Under the pieces are notes generated by a model that searched no databases, was not told the DNA's origin, and worked only from the letters and a program-made list of their open reading frames with translations. Source: Singulisphaera acidiphila DSM 18658 (GTDB taxonomy: Bacteria > Planctomycetota > Planctomycetia > Isosphaerales > Isosphaeraceae). From it: 64,000 nt of DNA. Where the stretch lies: assembly GCF_000242455.2 (NCBI RefSeq), contig NC_019892.1, forward strand, positions 4,092,001 through 4,156,000, read 5' to 3'. Positions 51,482 to 63,822 of this stretch are shown here, one piece after another (the first letter of the stretch is position 1; the number at the start of each line of letters is the position of its first letter). The position numbers and the translations under genes were made by a program.

Positions 51482-52104
51482 CTAAGGATTTTTCTTAGAA
51501 AATCTCGGCTCTGAATCCGAACCGATGTGGGTCACACCGCTCGCTTCGTGATAAGAAGAGCCGCATCGGCACCGTCTCCTTGATCAGATGGTTTTTACGC
51601 CGGCTTCCCACGAAGGTTTTCTCACCACGAACACGATCGACCAATGAGGGGACTCCTCACCCGAGGGGTCCTTTCGCTTTCTGTTCTTCGTTTGCTTTGC
51701 ACTGCTGGGTGCGGGGTGCGACCGTACGCGGTCTCACCCCCTGGCCAGCGGCCAGTGCGGATTCCGAGCATAGCTCTTCAAGGCTTCGGCCTTGCGGGGT
51801 TGTGATGGGAATTCGGTTGCTCTTTCACAATCCGGTGGTTAAGTCACGCAAGTGAGAACCGCAAACAAGTGGTCGTGGCAGACCAAGTAGAAGAATCTCT
51901 CCACAATACAGTGGAACCCTTACGGATGCGTGAGTGTCGATCGCTGCGACAGCGACCGACCTCACAATGGGGATCGTTACCCAAGTGAGAGTGAGCCTGC
52001 GTCGCGAGACGCTGGGCACTCGATCGAAGACAGATCGGGGACTGACCCCTCGCAGATTCGGCTGTCGAGCTTCCTTCGGGAAACCGCGGCGTCCGGATCG
52101 GCGT
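51482..52104 (+). other. 16S-23S internal transcribed spacer without tRNA genes
   Basis: About 620 bases. I looked for the usual tRNA-Ile and tRNA-Ala genes and see neither cloverleaf arms nor TTCGANTC-type T-loops. It contains the second boxA-like element (51817-51836). Confidence 0.6.
51817..51836 (+). promoter_or_regulatory. boxA-like element in rRNA spacer
   Basis: TTGCTCTTTCACAATCCGGT closely matches both boxA and the leader copy (TTCTTTGACAATCCGGT), including the shared CAATCCGG extension. Confidence 0.6.
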
Positions 52105-54904
<2,800 letters not shown>

Positions 54905-55145
54905 ACCCCGATCCGTCCGCCGGTTCCCATCAGGGACGCGAAGGACAGGAATCTGGGTTGCATCATTCACCGATCGTATTCGATCGATCACACGGCGACG
55001 TATTCCCATCCTTGAGGGACCACGCGTCGTGAAGAGACTCGAAGTCGGTTGGTCATGCCCATGAAACCGCGGTTTGAGCTTGCGTGACGACCACTGTGAG
55101 AGTAAGCACACGGAACCGGCGGGTTTGATCGCCCGCCGGTTGCTT

Positions 55146-55255
55146 TTCCGGCGAACATACTGACGGGGTCCCACCCGTTCCCATTCCGAACACGGCCGTT
55201 AAGCCCGTCAGGCCCATGATAGTGCCTTTGGCGCGAAAGTCGGTGATCGCCGGAA
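55146..55255 (+). rRNA. rrf: 5S ribosomal RNA
   Basis: About 110 bases. The terminal helix is TTCCGGCGA (from 55146) with TCGCCGGAA (to 55255), and the internal CCCATTCCGAACACGGCCGT is the conserved loop B/C region. It lies about 240 bases after 23S. Confidence 0.93.
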
Positions 55256-55267
55256 TCCTTTTCAACG

Positions 55268-55307
55268 ACGCCCCGCCCCTTCTTCAACGAAGGGGCGGGG
55301 CGTTTTT
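55268..55307 (+). terminator. rRNA operon terminator
   Basis: 15-base perfect stem ACGCCCCGCCCCTTC (55268-55282) / GAAGGGGCGGGGCGT (55289-55303) followed by T residues, 12 bases after 5S. Confidence 0.9.
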
Positions 55308-55535
55308 CGTTGCGCGGTCGCTTCGCCCCGGGAACGGCGCTCGCCCCAACAGGCAAGCGGAGAACGACAGCTCCCTGTCTAATCCTCGGGGTGATGGCCA
55401 CCTCACAAGAAAAGGCATGAGGGGGGTGCCCATCCGATCAATCAGCCCGCTTCTCACCCATGTTCTAAGATCACAGAGGCTCGTCTGATTTCAGCCGGGT
55501 ACGGAACAGATGGGGTTGGGAAGTCGGTATGTAAT

Positions 55536-57074
55536 ATGTCCATAACGACCAGTTTACCGCCGCCGTCCCCAGGTTCGGATATCGTCGGGACATCGCGCGG
55601 CCGTTGGCGATACCTGCGCTGGCTGGTGATCCTGGGCAGCCTGATGAGCCTTGCCGCGTTCGTGCAGAGCATGACGGACCTCCGCGAATTCGCCGGCGTA
55701 GACCTTCGCTGCAAGGTGGTCGGTGCCCGGGCCATTCGAGCTAAGCTGGATCCTTACACATTCGACTGGTTCGCCCACCCGACGCCGGAGTTGCTCGACC
55801 CCCTACGGCCCCATCCTGGTCCAAGTCGGGCGACCTATACACCGTCGCTCTTACTCTGTTACGCCCTCCCGAGCGGGCTGCCGTACCCGGCGCAACGGTG
55901 GTTCTGGGGCCTCCTCGAATGGGCAGCCCTGGCCTGCTCGATCGCGTTGTTGCTGGGAACGATCCCGGGGCAGGCCGCACGAAGGGCGTTCCTGGGAATC
56001 GCCCTCATTTTCTTCGTCGCCAGCGACTTCTGGCGGTTTCATGTCGAACGCGGACAGTTTTATGTCTTTGTTCTGCTGGGGCTGGCAGCCGGCCTCCGCA
56101 GTCTCACTCGACGGCGTGGCGACACCTGGAGCGCGGGCCTTGCTTTCGGGCTCGCCGTGGCCCTGCGACCAAACTTCCTGCTGATGGCTCTACCGCTGAC
56201 CCTGCTCGGATATCGGAAATGCGCCACCGGCCTGATCGTCACGGCCGCCCTCACGGCCGCAGCCACCCTGCCGGTGGTGGGACGAGCCGGCTGGATCAGC
56301 TACGCCCACAACGTCCAGGTATGGGACGAACTCTTCGACCACGGCCCGAGTCTCCTGATCGAGCGGTACGGACCGCCCCGTGAGGTTCCCCGCGACGCCG
56401 AGGGCCGCGACTTGAGCCGTTACTGGGATATCGACACCGGCGGAAGCACGTTGCGAAACTTCAAGCCGCTGCTCGATTCCTGGGCCTGGACCATGAAAAT
56501 CAAGGCACACGTTCGGCTTGATCGGTTCGGCTTGGCCCTCTGGCTGACGGCCATCGGTGCCCTGGCGCTGGCCTTGCGGATGCGCGGTATCCTCGTGGGG
56601 TCGCGAGGAACGGCCGCCCTGGCTCTCATCACGGCGCTCGGCAGCGAGTTTTTCCTGCCGCTCCGTTTCAGCTACGCCGATATCCTCCTTCTCGCTCCAC
56701 TCGCCCTCCTCCTCCCGGCCATGCTCCGGTGGCGACGCCTCGAGATCCCCGCGCTGATGCTGATGAGCGGCCTGCTCGTGAGCCGCCTGCGGTTCTTCCT
56801 CGGCGGTGCCACCGAGATGGCCCAGTTCCTGCTCCTCGCCGGCGGTCTGACGCTGGCCCTGTTCGGGGTGCTCACCCACCGCCTGCGCCGATCAGATCGC
56901 ACAAGTCGGGCGGCAACCATCGCGATGGAACCCCTCGTTCTCGGACGGACCGACATCGGCCTGCTCGAAGAACCTTCGACGATCGCAAGGGGAAAGCCTG
57001 GTAATGACGCCTCCCCCTTGCCCTCGGAGCCAGGTTCGGCGAAGGTGTCCGAGGTCAGACTGAACCGACCCTGA
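55536..57074 (+). CDS. GT87-like membrane protein (DUF2029)
   Basis: A 512-residue polytopic membrane protein resembling the GT87/DUF2029 mannosyltransferase-like family: first helix at about 29-46, an acidic periplasmic loop (FAGVDLRCKVVGARAI), YTPSLLLCYALP after the loop, and FWRFHVERGQFYVFVLLGLA, where the family usually has a GQ-N-type motif. About ten helices in total; the last 60 residues are polar and cytoplasmic. It would use a polyprenyl-phosphate sugar donor. The ATG at 55536 has only a weak ribosome site. It is followed within 27 bases by an oxidoreductase. Confidence 0.75.
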   Translation: MSITTSLPPPSPGSDIVGTSRGRWRYLRWLVILGSLMSLAAFVQSMTDLREFAGVDLRCKVVGARAIRAKLDPYTFDWFAHPTPELLDPLRPHPGPSRATYTPSLLLCYALPSGLPYPAQRWFWGLLEWAALACSIALLLGTIPGQAARRAFLGIALIFFVASDFWRFHVERGQFYVFVLLGLAAGLRSLTRRRGDTWSAGLAFGLAVALRPNFLLMALPLTLLGYRKCATGLIVTAALTAAATLPVVGRAGWISYAHNVQVWDELFDHGPSLLIERYGPPREVPRDAEGRDLSRYWDIDTGGSTLRNFKPLLDSWAWTMKIKAHVRLDRFGLALWLTAIGALALALRMRGILVGSRGTAALALITALGSEFFLPLRFSYADILLLAPLALLLPAMLRWRRLEIPALMLMSGLLVSRLRFFLGGATEMAQFLLLAGGLTLALFGVLTHRLRRSDRTSRAATIAMEPLVLGRTDIGLLEEPSTIARGKPGNDASPLPSEPGSAKVSEVRLNRP

Positions 57075-57101
57075 AACTGAAATCGAGGAGCCGAACCGCC
57101 C

Positions 57102-58073
57102 ATGACTGCCAACCCGAAGCTCCGTTGGGGCATCCTCGGGTGCGCCCGGATCACGCGCCGTGGTCTCATTCCGGGGATCCGCGCCTCGAGCCAAAACCAC
57201 CTCCAAGCGCTGGCCAGCCGCAACCTGGAGACCGCCCACGCCTGGGCGGCCGAGTTCTCGGTTCCGAGCGCCTATGGTTCTTATGAAGAGGTACTTGACG
57301 ACCCGGAAGTGGACGTGGTCTACATCCCACTGCCCAACGAACTGCATCGCCCATGGGTGTTTGCGGCCGCCGACGCCGGAAAGCATATTCTCTGCGAGAA
57401 GCCGTTAGCGCTCAATGCAGCCGAGGCCCGCGAAATGGTCGCCCATTGCAAGGCGCGCGGCGTGGTCCTGATGGAAGCGTTCATGTGGGGGCATCAACCG
57501 AGGACCGAGGCCCTCAGACGGCTGGTGGCCGAAGGGGCGATCGGCGAGCTCCGCTTGGTCCGTTCCTCGTTCTCGATCACCGTCGACCCGGGTGACTGGC
57601 GGCTCGATCCCGCACGGGGCGGCGGAGCGCTCTGGGACGTCGGCTGCTACGGAGTGAGCACAGCGCGGCTCTTCGCAGGAGTCGAGGCCGACGCCTACGG
57701 GGCGGTCGCTCGGTTCGGACCGACGGGAGTCGACCTCTCCTTGACGGCCAGCCTGCGGTTCCCCAACGGGGTGCTCGGGCAAGTGGATTGCAGCTTCGAG
57801 CAGCCCTTTCGCTGCACGTACGAGCTGGTCGGCACGACCGGTGTGATCGAAGTCCCCGACGCCTACCTTCCTCCAGCCCGGCCGACCGCCCAGCTCCGCA
57901 CGGCCGACTCGGTCAAAGAACTCGTCTTCGACGGCCATAACCAGTACGGAGGGATGGTTGATGCCATGTCTCAGGCTGTGGCGAACGGCGGACGCCTGAC
58001 CAAACCCGCCGAGGACGGTCTGAACCAAATGGCAGCCCTCGACGCTATTCTGTCCGCCGCACGGACAGCCTGA
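57102..58073 (+). CDS. Gfo/Idh/MocA-family oxidoreductase
   Basis: A 323-residue cytoplasmic NAD(P)-dependent dehydrogenase acting on a sugar or cyclitol. The N-terminal Rossmann domain has WGILGCARITRRGLIPGI, DVVYIPLPNELHRPW and the signature CEKPLAL (about residues 98-104); the C-terminal substrate domain has GGGALWDVGCYGV with the catalytic Asp/His region. There is no Tat signal, unlike many planctomycete relatives. It is probably co-transcribed with the GT87-like gene 27 bases upstream, so a shared sugar pathway is plausible. Confidence 0.88.
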   Translation: MTANPKLRWGILGCARITRRGLIPGIRASSQNHLQALASRNLETAHAWAAEFSVPSAYGSYEEVLDDPEVDVVYIPLPNELHRPWVFAAADAGKHILCEKPLALNAAEAREMVAHCKARGVVLMEAFMWGHQPRTEALRRLVAEGAIGELRLVRSSFSITVDPGDWRLDPARGGGALWDVGCYGVSTARLFAGVEADAYGAVARFGPTGVDLSLTASLRFPNGVLGQVDCSFEQPFRCTYELVGTTGVIEVPDAYLPPARPTAQLRTADSVKELVFDGHNQYGGMVDAMSQAVANGGRLTKPAEDGLNQMAALDAILSAARTA

Positions 58074-58150
58074 CCCGCAGCGCGACTCCAACGCGCCCGG
58101 AAGTGAGTGAGTCCCGGAAAACAGTTCGGCCAAGCGCACCGGAAATCGCG

Positions 58151-58176
58151 GAAGGGCAGGCCAAAGCCTGCCCTTC
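58151..58176. terminator. Bidirectional terminator
   Basis: GAAGGGCAGGC-CAAA-GCCTGCCCTTC, perfect 11-base stem with a 4-base loop, between the convergent oxidoreductase and EF-hand genes. Confidence 0.7.
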
Positions 58177-58243
58177 GCGGTTTCGTCGACTCCGCTCCGT
58201 TAACACGACAGCGAGTGAATCCGTCGTTCTTGTCCGCTATCGC

Positions 58244-59170
58244 TTATTGGCGGGGCTGAGGCGCGGGTTGGGGCTGCACCGCAGGCTGGGGCTGGGCCGG
58301 ACGAACCCCCACCGCGTTGAAGTTCGGCACGGGGGCTGCCTGGGCCGGAGTGCGGCCCGACTCGATCAAATTCTTGGGCGAGTTGGCCGGTTCGGGCACG
58401 TTCATCTTCCGGAGTTGGCTGGCCAAGGCACGCTCGGCGGCCTGAAACTCCTGGGGAGAGAGCTGCCCGTCGTTGTTGGCGTCGAGCACGAGGAAGACCA
58501 CGTTGGCCGGCTCGATGATCGCCTTGTCATATTCGGCCTGGCTCAGTTGACCGTTGCCGTCGGTGTCGGCTTTCTGATACATCGCCTGGACCACCGACCG
58601 CGCAGCCCCCGCCAGGGCAGCATTCACTTCGCTGGGGCTCATCTGGCCGTCGCGGTTCGTGTCAGCCACGGCATACACGCTCTGAACAGTCGACTGGACC
58701 GCCTGCCTTACCTCGGGCGCCTGAATCTGACCGTCGTTGTTAGTGTCGAGCAGGCTCATCACGCCTTGCCGTGCATTGCGGGTCGCGGCCGTGATCTTGG
58801 GATCTTTCGCTTGTGCACGCTGGACAATCACTCGTAGGAGCGGCCTTTGCGCCAGGAGGGCCTCACGGGCCTGATCGGCTTCCTCCTTGCTGACGGCTCC
58901 ATTACCATCCTTGTCAGCGCGGAAGAAGTAACCGCCGACCAGCAAATTTCCTGCGTCGATCGCTTCTTGTTGCGAGATCTGACCGTCCTTGTTGGTGTCG
59001 GCCATCATGAAGAGCATTCGACCTGTGTCCTGAAGATCTTCCAGGTTGTCGATCGGACCGGGAAGATCCACAACTCCCTTCTTGTCCTTGTCATTGTCGT
59101 CCGCCCTCGCGGGCAAGACCAGAAAACCCAAGGCCAACATGCCCAACCCAAGCGATCGTAGTGTCATCAT
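58244..59170 (-). CDS. Secreted protein with six EF-hands
   Basis: A 308-residue exported Ca2+-binding protein. A signal peptide covers about residues 1-23 (cut after PARA). Six canonical 12-residue loops are visible: DTNKDGQISQQE, DKDGNGAVSKEE, DTNNDGQIQAPE, DTNRDGQMSPSE, DTDGNGQLSQAE and DANNDGQLSPQE, mostly as pairs. The C-terminal 50 residues are Pro/Gln-rich (PQPAVQPQPAPQPRQ) and probably disordered or wall-interacting. GAGAGG lies 8 bases before the first ATG. A role as extracellular calcium sensor or adhesion protein is inference. Confidence 0.85.
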   Translation of the reverse strand: MMTLRSLGLGMLALGFLVLPARADDNDKDKKGVVDLPGPIDNLEDLQDTGRMLFMMADTNKDGQISQQEAIDAGNLLVGGYFFRADKDGNGAVSKEEADQAREALLAQRPLLRVIVQRAQAKDPKITAATRNARQGVMSLLDTNNDGQIQAPEVRQAVQSTVQSVYAVADTNRDGQMSPSEVNAALAGAARSVVQAMYQKADTDGNGQLSQAEYDKAIIEPANVVFLVLDANNDGQLSPQEFQAAERALASQLRKMNVPEPANSPKNLIESGRTPAQAAPVPNFNAVGVRPAQPQPAVQPQPAPQPRQ

Positions 59171-59546
59171 TTGTATGTCCTCTCCTTTGATCGGCTCTTG
59201 CAGAGCGATCAGGGCCGGCCGGTCGACATGGCCACACTCCTGGTCAAACCGACCGTCGATGTCGTCGGCACTTAGCTAAGCAAGCTCGATGCCAGGAAGG
59301 ACTTCATTCCAACGGTTCAACGGAATCGTTTGTCTCAAGCTTTGCCTGCTTGGCTTCCTTCTCTATATTAACACTACCTTCTGCAAACTCACCGCCACTC
59401 CATTTCAGGGTGCGCAGCGCTCCGCGAGGTTCCGCGCAACGAGTTGCTGCGCATGCTTAGCTTCAACATAGCAAAGAAAAAGTGGGAGTAAGGATGAGTG
59501 AGGGGACGGTCAGGTAGGAGCAAGGAACGATTGAGCGAGCATTCGA
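59171..59546. other. Intergenic region without recognised features
   Basis: About 375 bases between the EF-hand gene and yraN, both on the minus strand. It should hold the EF-hand gene promoter. Somewhat AT-rich at 59360-59390; no gene, RNA or clear promoter identified. Confidence 0.35.
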
Positions 59547-59948
59547 TTATCGGAACATCTGGCCCCGGCCCACTGCCTCGAATGCGTTGCGGAAGTGCTC
59601 GACGGTAGGGGCTTTGCGATCGTCAGGCCAAACGATCGCGACGACATCGAACCGGGCCCGTTGGTTTTCGAGCAGCCGGTGCTGAGCGAGGAACTGAAGC
59701 GCGGCCAGGGTCAGCCGGCGCTGCTTCTCCAGGGTAACCGCCTCGGCCGGTTGCCCCTGCCGGCGCGATTTGACCTCGACGAAAACCAGGATGTCGCCGT
59801 CGCGCGCGATCAGATCAATCTCGCCGAGGGGTGTGCGGTAGCCTTTCGCCAGGATCCGAAATCCCTGCCCTCGCAGGAAACGCGCAGCGTGACGCTCCCC
59901 ACGGTTGCCCAGCAGTCGGCTCAAGGCGGCCCGCACGATTGGGTTCAT
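59547..59948 (-). CDS. YraN/UPF0102-family nuclease-fold protein
   Basis: A 133-residue cytoplasmic protein with the PD-(D/E)xK nuclease fold of the YraN family, whose function is unknown. LGNRGERHAARFL, GYRTPLGEIDLIARDGDILVFVEVKSRR (active-site Asp, Glu and Lys in its second half) and RFDVVAI are the family motifs. Length is normal. It starts 14 bases after a small lipoprotein gene and is probably in one transcript with it. Confidence 0.9.
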   Translation of the reverse strand: MNPIVRAALSRLLGNRGERHAARFLRGQGFRILAKGYRTPLGEIDLIARDGDILVFVEVKSRRQGQPAEAVTLEKQRRLTLAALQFLAQHRLLENQRARFDVVAIVWPDDRKAPTVEHFRNAFEAVGRGQMFR

Positions 59949-59962
59949 GACACCGCGCTCGA

Positions 59963-60211
59963 TCAGGGAACTCCCAGGCTTCGCTCGATGTCCCGTGCAT
60001 CGGAACTCAGCGCGCCGGGGAGCCGGGTCCCATGAAAGAAACCTTTGGGGGGCGGTGACTTGACCGCTCCAACGCTGTCGGTCTCCTCTGTCTGTTCGTG
60101 CTCGTGGTCATGAGCCAGATCACCCGACTTTGCTCGTTTGTTGTGCTCGAGCAACTCACAACCACTGAGACAGCAGCACGCACAGACGAGGCCGAGAATG
60201 AGACGCTTCAT
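59963..60211 (-). CDS. Small His-rich lipoprotein
   Basis: An 82-residue lipoprotein: MKRLILGLVCACCCLSGC, with a good lipobox LSGC at Cys18. The mature part has an acidic, His-rich stretch HDHEHEQ that could bind metal, and a Pro-rich PPPKGFF segment. ATG 60211 has AAGGTGG 8 bases upstream; the longer in-frame reading is unsupported. No known family. It lies between the MFS transporter and yraN genes on the same strand. Confidence 0.6.
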   Translation of the reverse strand: MKRLILGLVCACCCLSGCELLEHNKRAKSGDLAHDHEHEQTEETDSVGAVKSPPPKGFFHGTRLPGALSSDARDIERSLGVP

Positions 60212-60337
60212 TGCGACACCACCTTGCGAAGGACCAAAGAGACGGTCCGGACCGAGACGTCGCCCCAGAAGAAATGAGGGGGCGAACGCCCGTTTGACAG
60301 GATCGCGGCGGATCATGTCAGATTCTCCGAAAGCCGT

Positions 60338-61825
60338 CTAGCTTGATTCCGCCTCCTCTGATCGGGTCCCCCACCCCAAAGCCAAGGCCCCTAATCCGAC
60401 GTACGGAATCAGGCCCACGACAACGAACAAGATCCCAAAACTCCCGGTTGTGTCTTTGGCCCAGCCGACGACAGGATGAAAACCGGCTGCAAAGAGGTTA
60501 CCGAGTCCCCCCAGAATCCCAGCGACTAACCCTGTATGCCGGGGCGACACTTCCTGGATGAACGCAAAGTAGTTCGCCATGAACGCTGCGGTCCCCATCG
60601 CCATGACCGCGATCAGGATAAGGACCACGGTGTCGTTCGAGACTGAACCAACCAGGGCCCCGCTTGTAATCAGCAGGGTGCAGCAGGAGATAACGAGAAT
60701 CCGGGCGCGCGCAGCGCTCATCCCACGGCGGGCCAGGAACGAGGACAAGGCTCCGCCGCCAATGTTCCCCACGTCAGCCGCCAAGAACGGAATCGCACTG
60801 AAAAGGCCGCCTTCAAGGTATGCCATGCCTCGATCTTTGATCAGGAAGAGGGGCAGCCAGGCAACCAGAAAGTGCCAGCAAATATTGATCGAGATGGAGG
60901 CCAGGACGAGGATCCAGAATCGCCGAAGCCTGACGATCTCGCCCAGGCTCTGGGCCCAGTCGGCCCCTTTGAGCGCCTGCATCGGCAAGGCCAGGGCGGC
61001 CAGCAAGAGGCCGACCATGAGCACCGTGATTCCCCACCAAATCGCCGTCCGGCCAAACCAATAAGCCGAGAAGGCCACCAGGAGAGCCGCCACCACCACC
61101 TTGCCAAACCCAAGGATCGCCTGGCTCGAGAGTCCGGACGGGGTCTCGGTCTCGTCCACCAGGTCGTCAGCAGGTCGCGGCTTCGCGGCCGATCGGCCCG
61201 CGAAGATGTTGCGTCGCGGACCGCTGATTACGGTTAACCAGACCCCCACCCAGAGAAAACCGAGGATCCCGACGACCATAAACGCCGTCCGCCAGCCATA
61301 CTTGTTCGCCAGGATCGGCACCACCAAGGGGGTCAGCACCGCCCCCACCGCGGCTCCCGAATTGAAGATTCCGTTGCCCAGGCTGCGATCGGCCGGAGGC
61401 AGGATCATCGCATTCGCACGTAACCCGCAAGGCCAGTTGAACGACTCACCCACACCCAGCAACGCGCGCAGGATCATCAGCACGGCCAGGCTCGGCGCGA
61501 ACGCCGCCGCCATCCCCGCCAGCGACCAAAAGGCCACCGCACCAGCGTACGCCCAACGCACGTTCCAGCGGTCCACCAAATAGCCCGCCGGCACCTGGCA
61601 CACGGCGTAAGTCAATTGAAACGAGGCCAAGACCCAGCCGAAGTCGGCGAAGCTGAGATTGAACTCTTTCTGGATCATCGACCCAACGAGCGAAATCGAC
61701 TGCCGATCCATGTAGTTGAGCGCGGTTGACGCGAACATCAACCAACAGATTCCCCAGGCCCACGGCTCCGCCCTGGTCGGGGAAGTCGTCACGGCAACAT
61801 CCGGTTCTCCAACTGACTGGGCCAC
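60338..61825 (-). CDS. MFS transporter, hexuronate/anion-cation symporter type
   Basis: A 495-residue twelve-helix transporter resembling the ACS (anion:cation symporter) family that includes ExuT. LNYMDRQSISLVG in helix 1 and GESFNWPCGLRANAMILPPADRS (in pieces) after helix 4 are typical of that family, as is the long central loop (about 200-260). GTG 61825 is chosen because GGAGG lies 8 bases upstream and the protein then begins shortly before helix 1; upstream ATG codons would add about 40 residues of non-membrane sequence. Likely substrate: a sugar acid. Confidence 0.82.
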   Translation of the reverse strand: MAQSVGEPDVAVTTSPTRAEPWAWGICWLMFASTALNYMDRQSISLVGSMIQKEFNLSFADFGWVLASFQLTYAVCQVPAGYLVDRWNVRWAYAGAVAFWSLAGMAAAFAPSLAVLMILRALLGVGESFNWPCGLRANAMILPPADRSLGNGIFNSGAAVGAVLTPLVVPILANKYGWRTAFMVVGILGFLWVGVWLTVISGPRRNIFAGRSAAKPRPADDLVDETETPSGLSSQAILGFGKVVVAALLVAFSAYWFGRTAIWWGITVLMVGLLLAALALPMQALKGADWAQSLGEIVRLRRFWILVLASISINICWHFLVAWLPLFLIKDRGMAYLEGGLFSAIPFLAADVGNIGGGALSSFLARRGMSAARARILVISCCTLLITSGALVGSVSNDTVVLILIAVMAMGTAAFMANYFAFIQEVSPRHTGLVAGILGGLGNLFAAGFHPVVGWAKDTTGSFGILFVVVGLIPYVGLGALALGWGTRSEEAESS

Positions 61826-62150
61826 GGGCAAAGCCTCCCCCCTCCCTAACGTCACCACAGCCCGAGCCGGGCAGCCAGGAGGAAAAACCATCGGTCGCCC
61901 TACATTGCCAGAGCCCAGATCGCGCCGCAACCAACTCATGCGCATTGACGTTGACAAAGAGACAACCGGATGATGACAAACCGAGGCGAGCGACGTGAAG
62001 TCCCCTCATTCGCTTGCTCCCAGCGCAACGGTCTCCTACGCTGAGGCGAGTCGGCCAAACGAGACGAACGGCTCCACAAATGAAGAGCAGGGGAATCGTC
62101 CCGGCCGCCTTTTTTTCCGAAGGAATCACGCCCCTCGAAGGATCCTCCCG
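61826..62150. other. Divergent intergenic region
   Basis: About 325 bases between the MFS gene and the SGNH hydrolase gene. No promoter pair was convincing and no structure stood out. Confidence 0.35.
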
Positions 62151-62825
62151 ATGCGTCTGATGACCCGCCTCGTCCCGGCAATGATCGCCGTCACCTCAGT
62201 TTCGGCCTTGGCCACGGAACCAGCCAAGGTCGTTCTCATCGGCGACTCCATCCGCCTCGGCTATGCGCCCACCGTCGAGGCCGAACTCGCCGGTAAGGTC
62301 AAGATCATCAGCCCCAAGCCGAACGGGGGCGACAGCCAAAACGTGCTCAAGCACCTCGACGAGTGGGTCATTCGCGAACAACCGGCCGTCGTCCATTTCA
62401 ACTGCGGAATCCACGACACCAAGAAGTCCAAGACGACCGGGACGTTCCAGGTCTCACCCAAACAGTACGAGGCAAACCTGAGAGAAATCATCGCGCGGAT
62501 CCGCAAGGAGACAGGCGCAGTCGTCCTGTTCGCCACCTCCACGCCGATCCTCGACGACCGAGCCGCCCAGGCGCGGACCAAGGCGGATTACGAACTGCTT
62601 CAAGCCTCCATCGACCAGTACAACCAGATCGCCCTCAAAGTGATGGACGAACTCAAGGTGCCCGTCGATGACTTGCGGACCGCCTTACCTGACGACTCCG
62701 TCGCCACGGCCAAGATCATGACCACCGACGGCGTTCACTTCAGCCCCGAAGGGCGAGAACGGCTCGGAAAGCAGGTCGCCGCGTTCATCAGCCAACACCT
62801 CCCCTCCGGCGCTCCTCCCCGCTGA
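62151..62825 (+). CDS. Secreted SGNH/GDSL hydrolase
   Basis: A 224-residue esterase-like protein with a signal peptide (about 1-21, cut near SALA). The four SGNH blocks are visible: GDS at 31-33 (VVLIGDSIRLGY), a Gly in block II (PNGGDS), Asn in block III (FNCGIHD) and D-x-x-H in block V (TDGVHFSPEG). Such planctomycete enzymes probably deacetylate polysaccharides. AAGGA lies 8 bases before the ATG. It converges on the next gene with only 8 bases between. Confidence 0.87.
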   Translation: MRLMTRLVPAMIAVTSVSALATEPAKVVLIGDSIRLGYAPTVEAELAGKVKIISPKPNGGDSQNVLKHLDEWVIREQPAVVHFNCGIHDTKKSKTTGTFQVSPKQYEANLREIIARIRKETGAVVLFATSTPILDDRAAQARTKADYELLQASIDQYNQIALKVMDELKVPVDDLRTALPDDSVATAKIMTTDGVHFSPEGRERLGKQVAAFISQHLPSGAPPR

Positions 62826-62833
62826 AGATCGAC

Positions 62834-63616
62834 TCAACTCGGTGGCATTTGAGTCGATGAGCCGGGCATCACAAATTCTTTGAGGCGAAGACTCGTCTGA
62901 TGCTCGGTGGCGCGAACCCCGGTTGCCATCACCCCCAGCGTGTATTCCTTTTGCCAGCCGCGACGAGCCTCTTCGCTGTCCGGCACGTTGAGTGCCGCGT
63001 TGAAGTCCGCGCGGGAGCGAGCCCAATCGAACACTTGCTGATGAAGCTCAGGGTTGGCCTGCACGGGAAGTTGCTGCGGTTCCAAGCGCTCGGCCAGGCC
63101 ACGGGCCATGGGAACGACCATACAAATGGGTTCGCCACGCACAAAGCGAACGGGATGATTCGGCCTGGTCAGTTTCCAATTCATGGTGAAGGTGGCCGGC
63201 AGCCAGTCGGTCTCGATAATCCCTTCGAGCGGTTGGGCGCCATCCTTGAACTGGTTGCACGGCCCTTTCGTCCAGAGGTTGATCCCTTCCGGGGTGCGGA
63301 ACAGGTAAGGGATGGCGATGGTCAGAATGCCGCTACCGAAGTGACTCAAGACCCGGGAGTCGCGATGCTCGGGTCCGGGCTCGAAGTCAATCCGGAGGCC
63401 CTCCCGCAAGTTTCGACCGTCCCAATTGACGACGAACGTGGCCGGACAGCCGATCACCCAGCCGGCCTGATTCGCAATCGTCAGGGGCAAGCAGCGGTAC
63501 GCATACCGACGTTCCGACGCGTCCATCCAGTCGCGGCCAACCTGGGCCGTTGTGATCGGCATATGCGAGACATCGCTCATCTCATAAGCATAAAACTGAT
63601 TTTTGGCTTGGTTCAT
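62834..63616 (-). CDS. DUF6065-like protein
   Basis: A 260-residue soluble protein resembling the DUF6065 family, judged from memory of the motif set: WMDASERRYAYRCLPLTIANQAGWVIGCP near the N terminus, FGSGILTIAIPYLFRTPEGINLW in the middle, and RFVRGEPICMVVPM (the segments are given in pieces). No signal peptide, membrane segment or known catalytic motif. The start may be coupled to a short upstream frame (TAATG). Function unknown. Confidence 0.65.
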   Translation of the reverse strand: MNQAKNQFYAYEMSDVSHMPITTAQVGRDWMDASERRYAYRCLPLTIANQAGWVIGCPATFVVNWDGRNLREGLRIDFEPGPEHRDSRVLSHFGSGILTIAIPYLFRTPEGINLWTKGPCNQFKDGAQPLEGIIETDWLPATFTMNWKLTRPNHPVRFVRGEPICMVVPMARGLAERLEPQQLPVQANPELHQQVFDWARSRADFNAALNVPDSEEARRGWQKEYTLGVMATGVRATEHQTSLRLKEFVMPGSSTQMPPS

Positions 63617-63822
63617 TAGCTCGGGTCCTGGACCTTCAGCGTGAGTCTCCGCCTCGGAAGCGGAAGGTATCGGATCAACGACCGCTTATTTTTCTTGACG
63701 CGATCCGTGCCACGAATACGCATGCACACAAATTCACGACTCGGAGAACATGGCTCTCCTCCATACGGCGTATCGTAATCAAGCGAATCGTGGCCGGAGG
63801 TCACCCCCAACATCTTCCTCAC
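63616..63822 (-). CDS. Possible small protein upstream of DUF6065-like gene
   Basis: A 68-residue frame whose stop shares one base with the start of the DUF6065-like gene. The product is basic (LIRYLPLPRRRLTLKV) with no known motif and no clear ribosome site. The tight junction is its only support. Confidence 0.25.
   Translation of the reverse strand: MRKMLGVTSGHDSLDYDTPYGGEPCSPSREFVCMRIRGTDRVKKNKRSLIRYLPLPRRRLTLKVQDPS

Noticed and set aside
51482..52104. tRNA-Ile or tRNA-Ala in the rRNA spacer
   Set aside because: No acceptor, anticodon or T-arm pattern found on reading the spacer.
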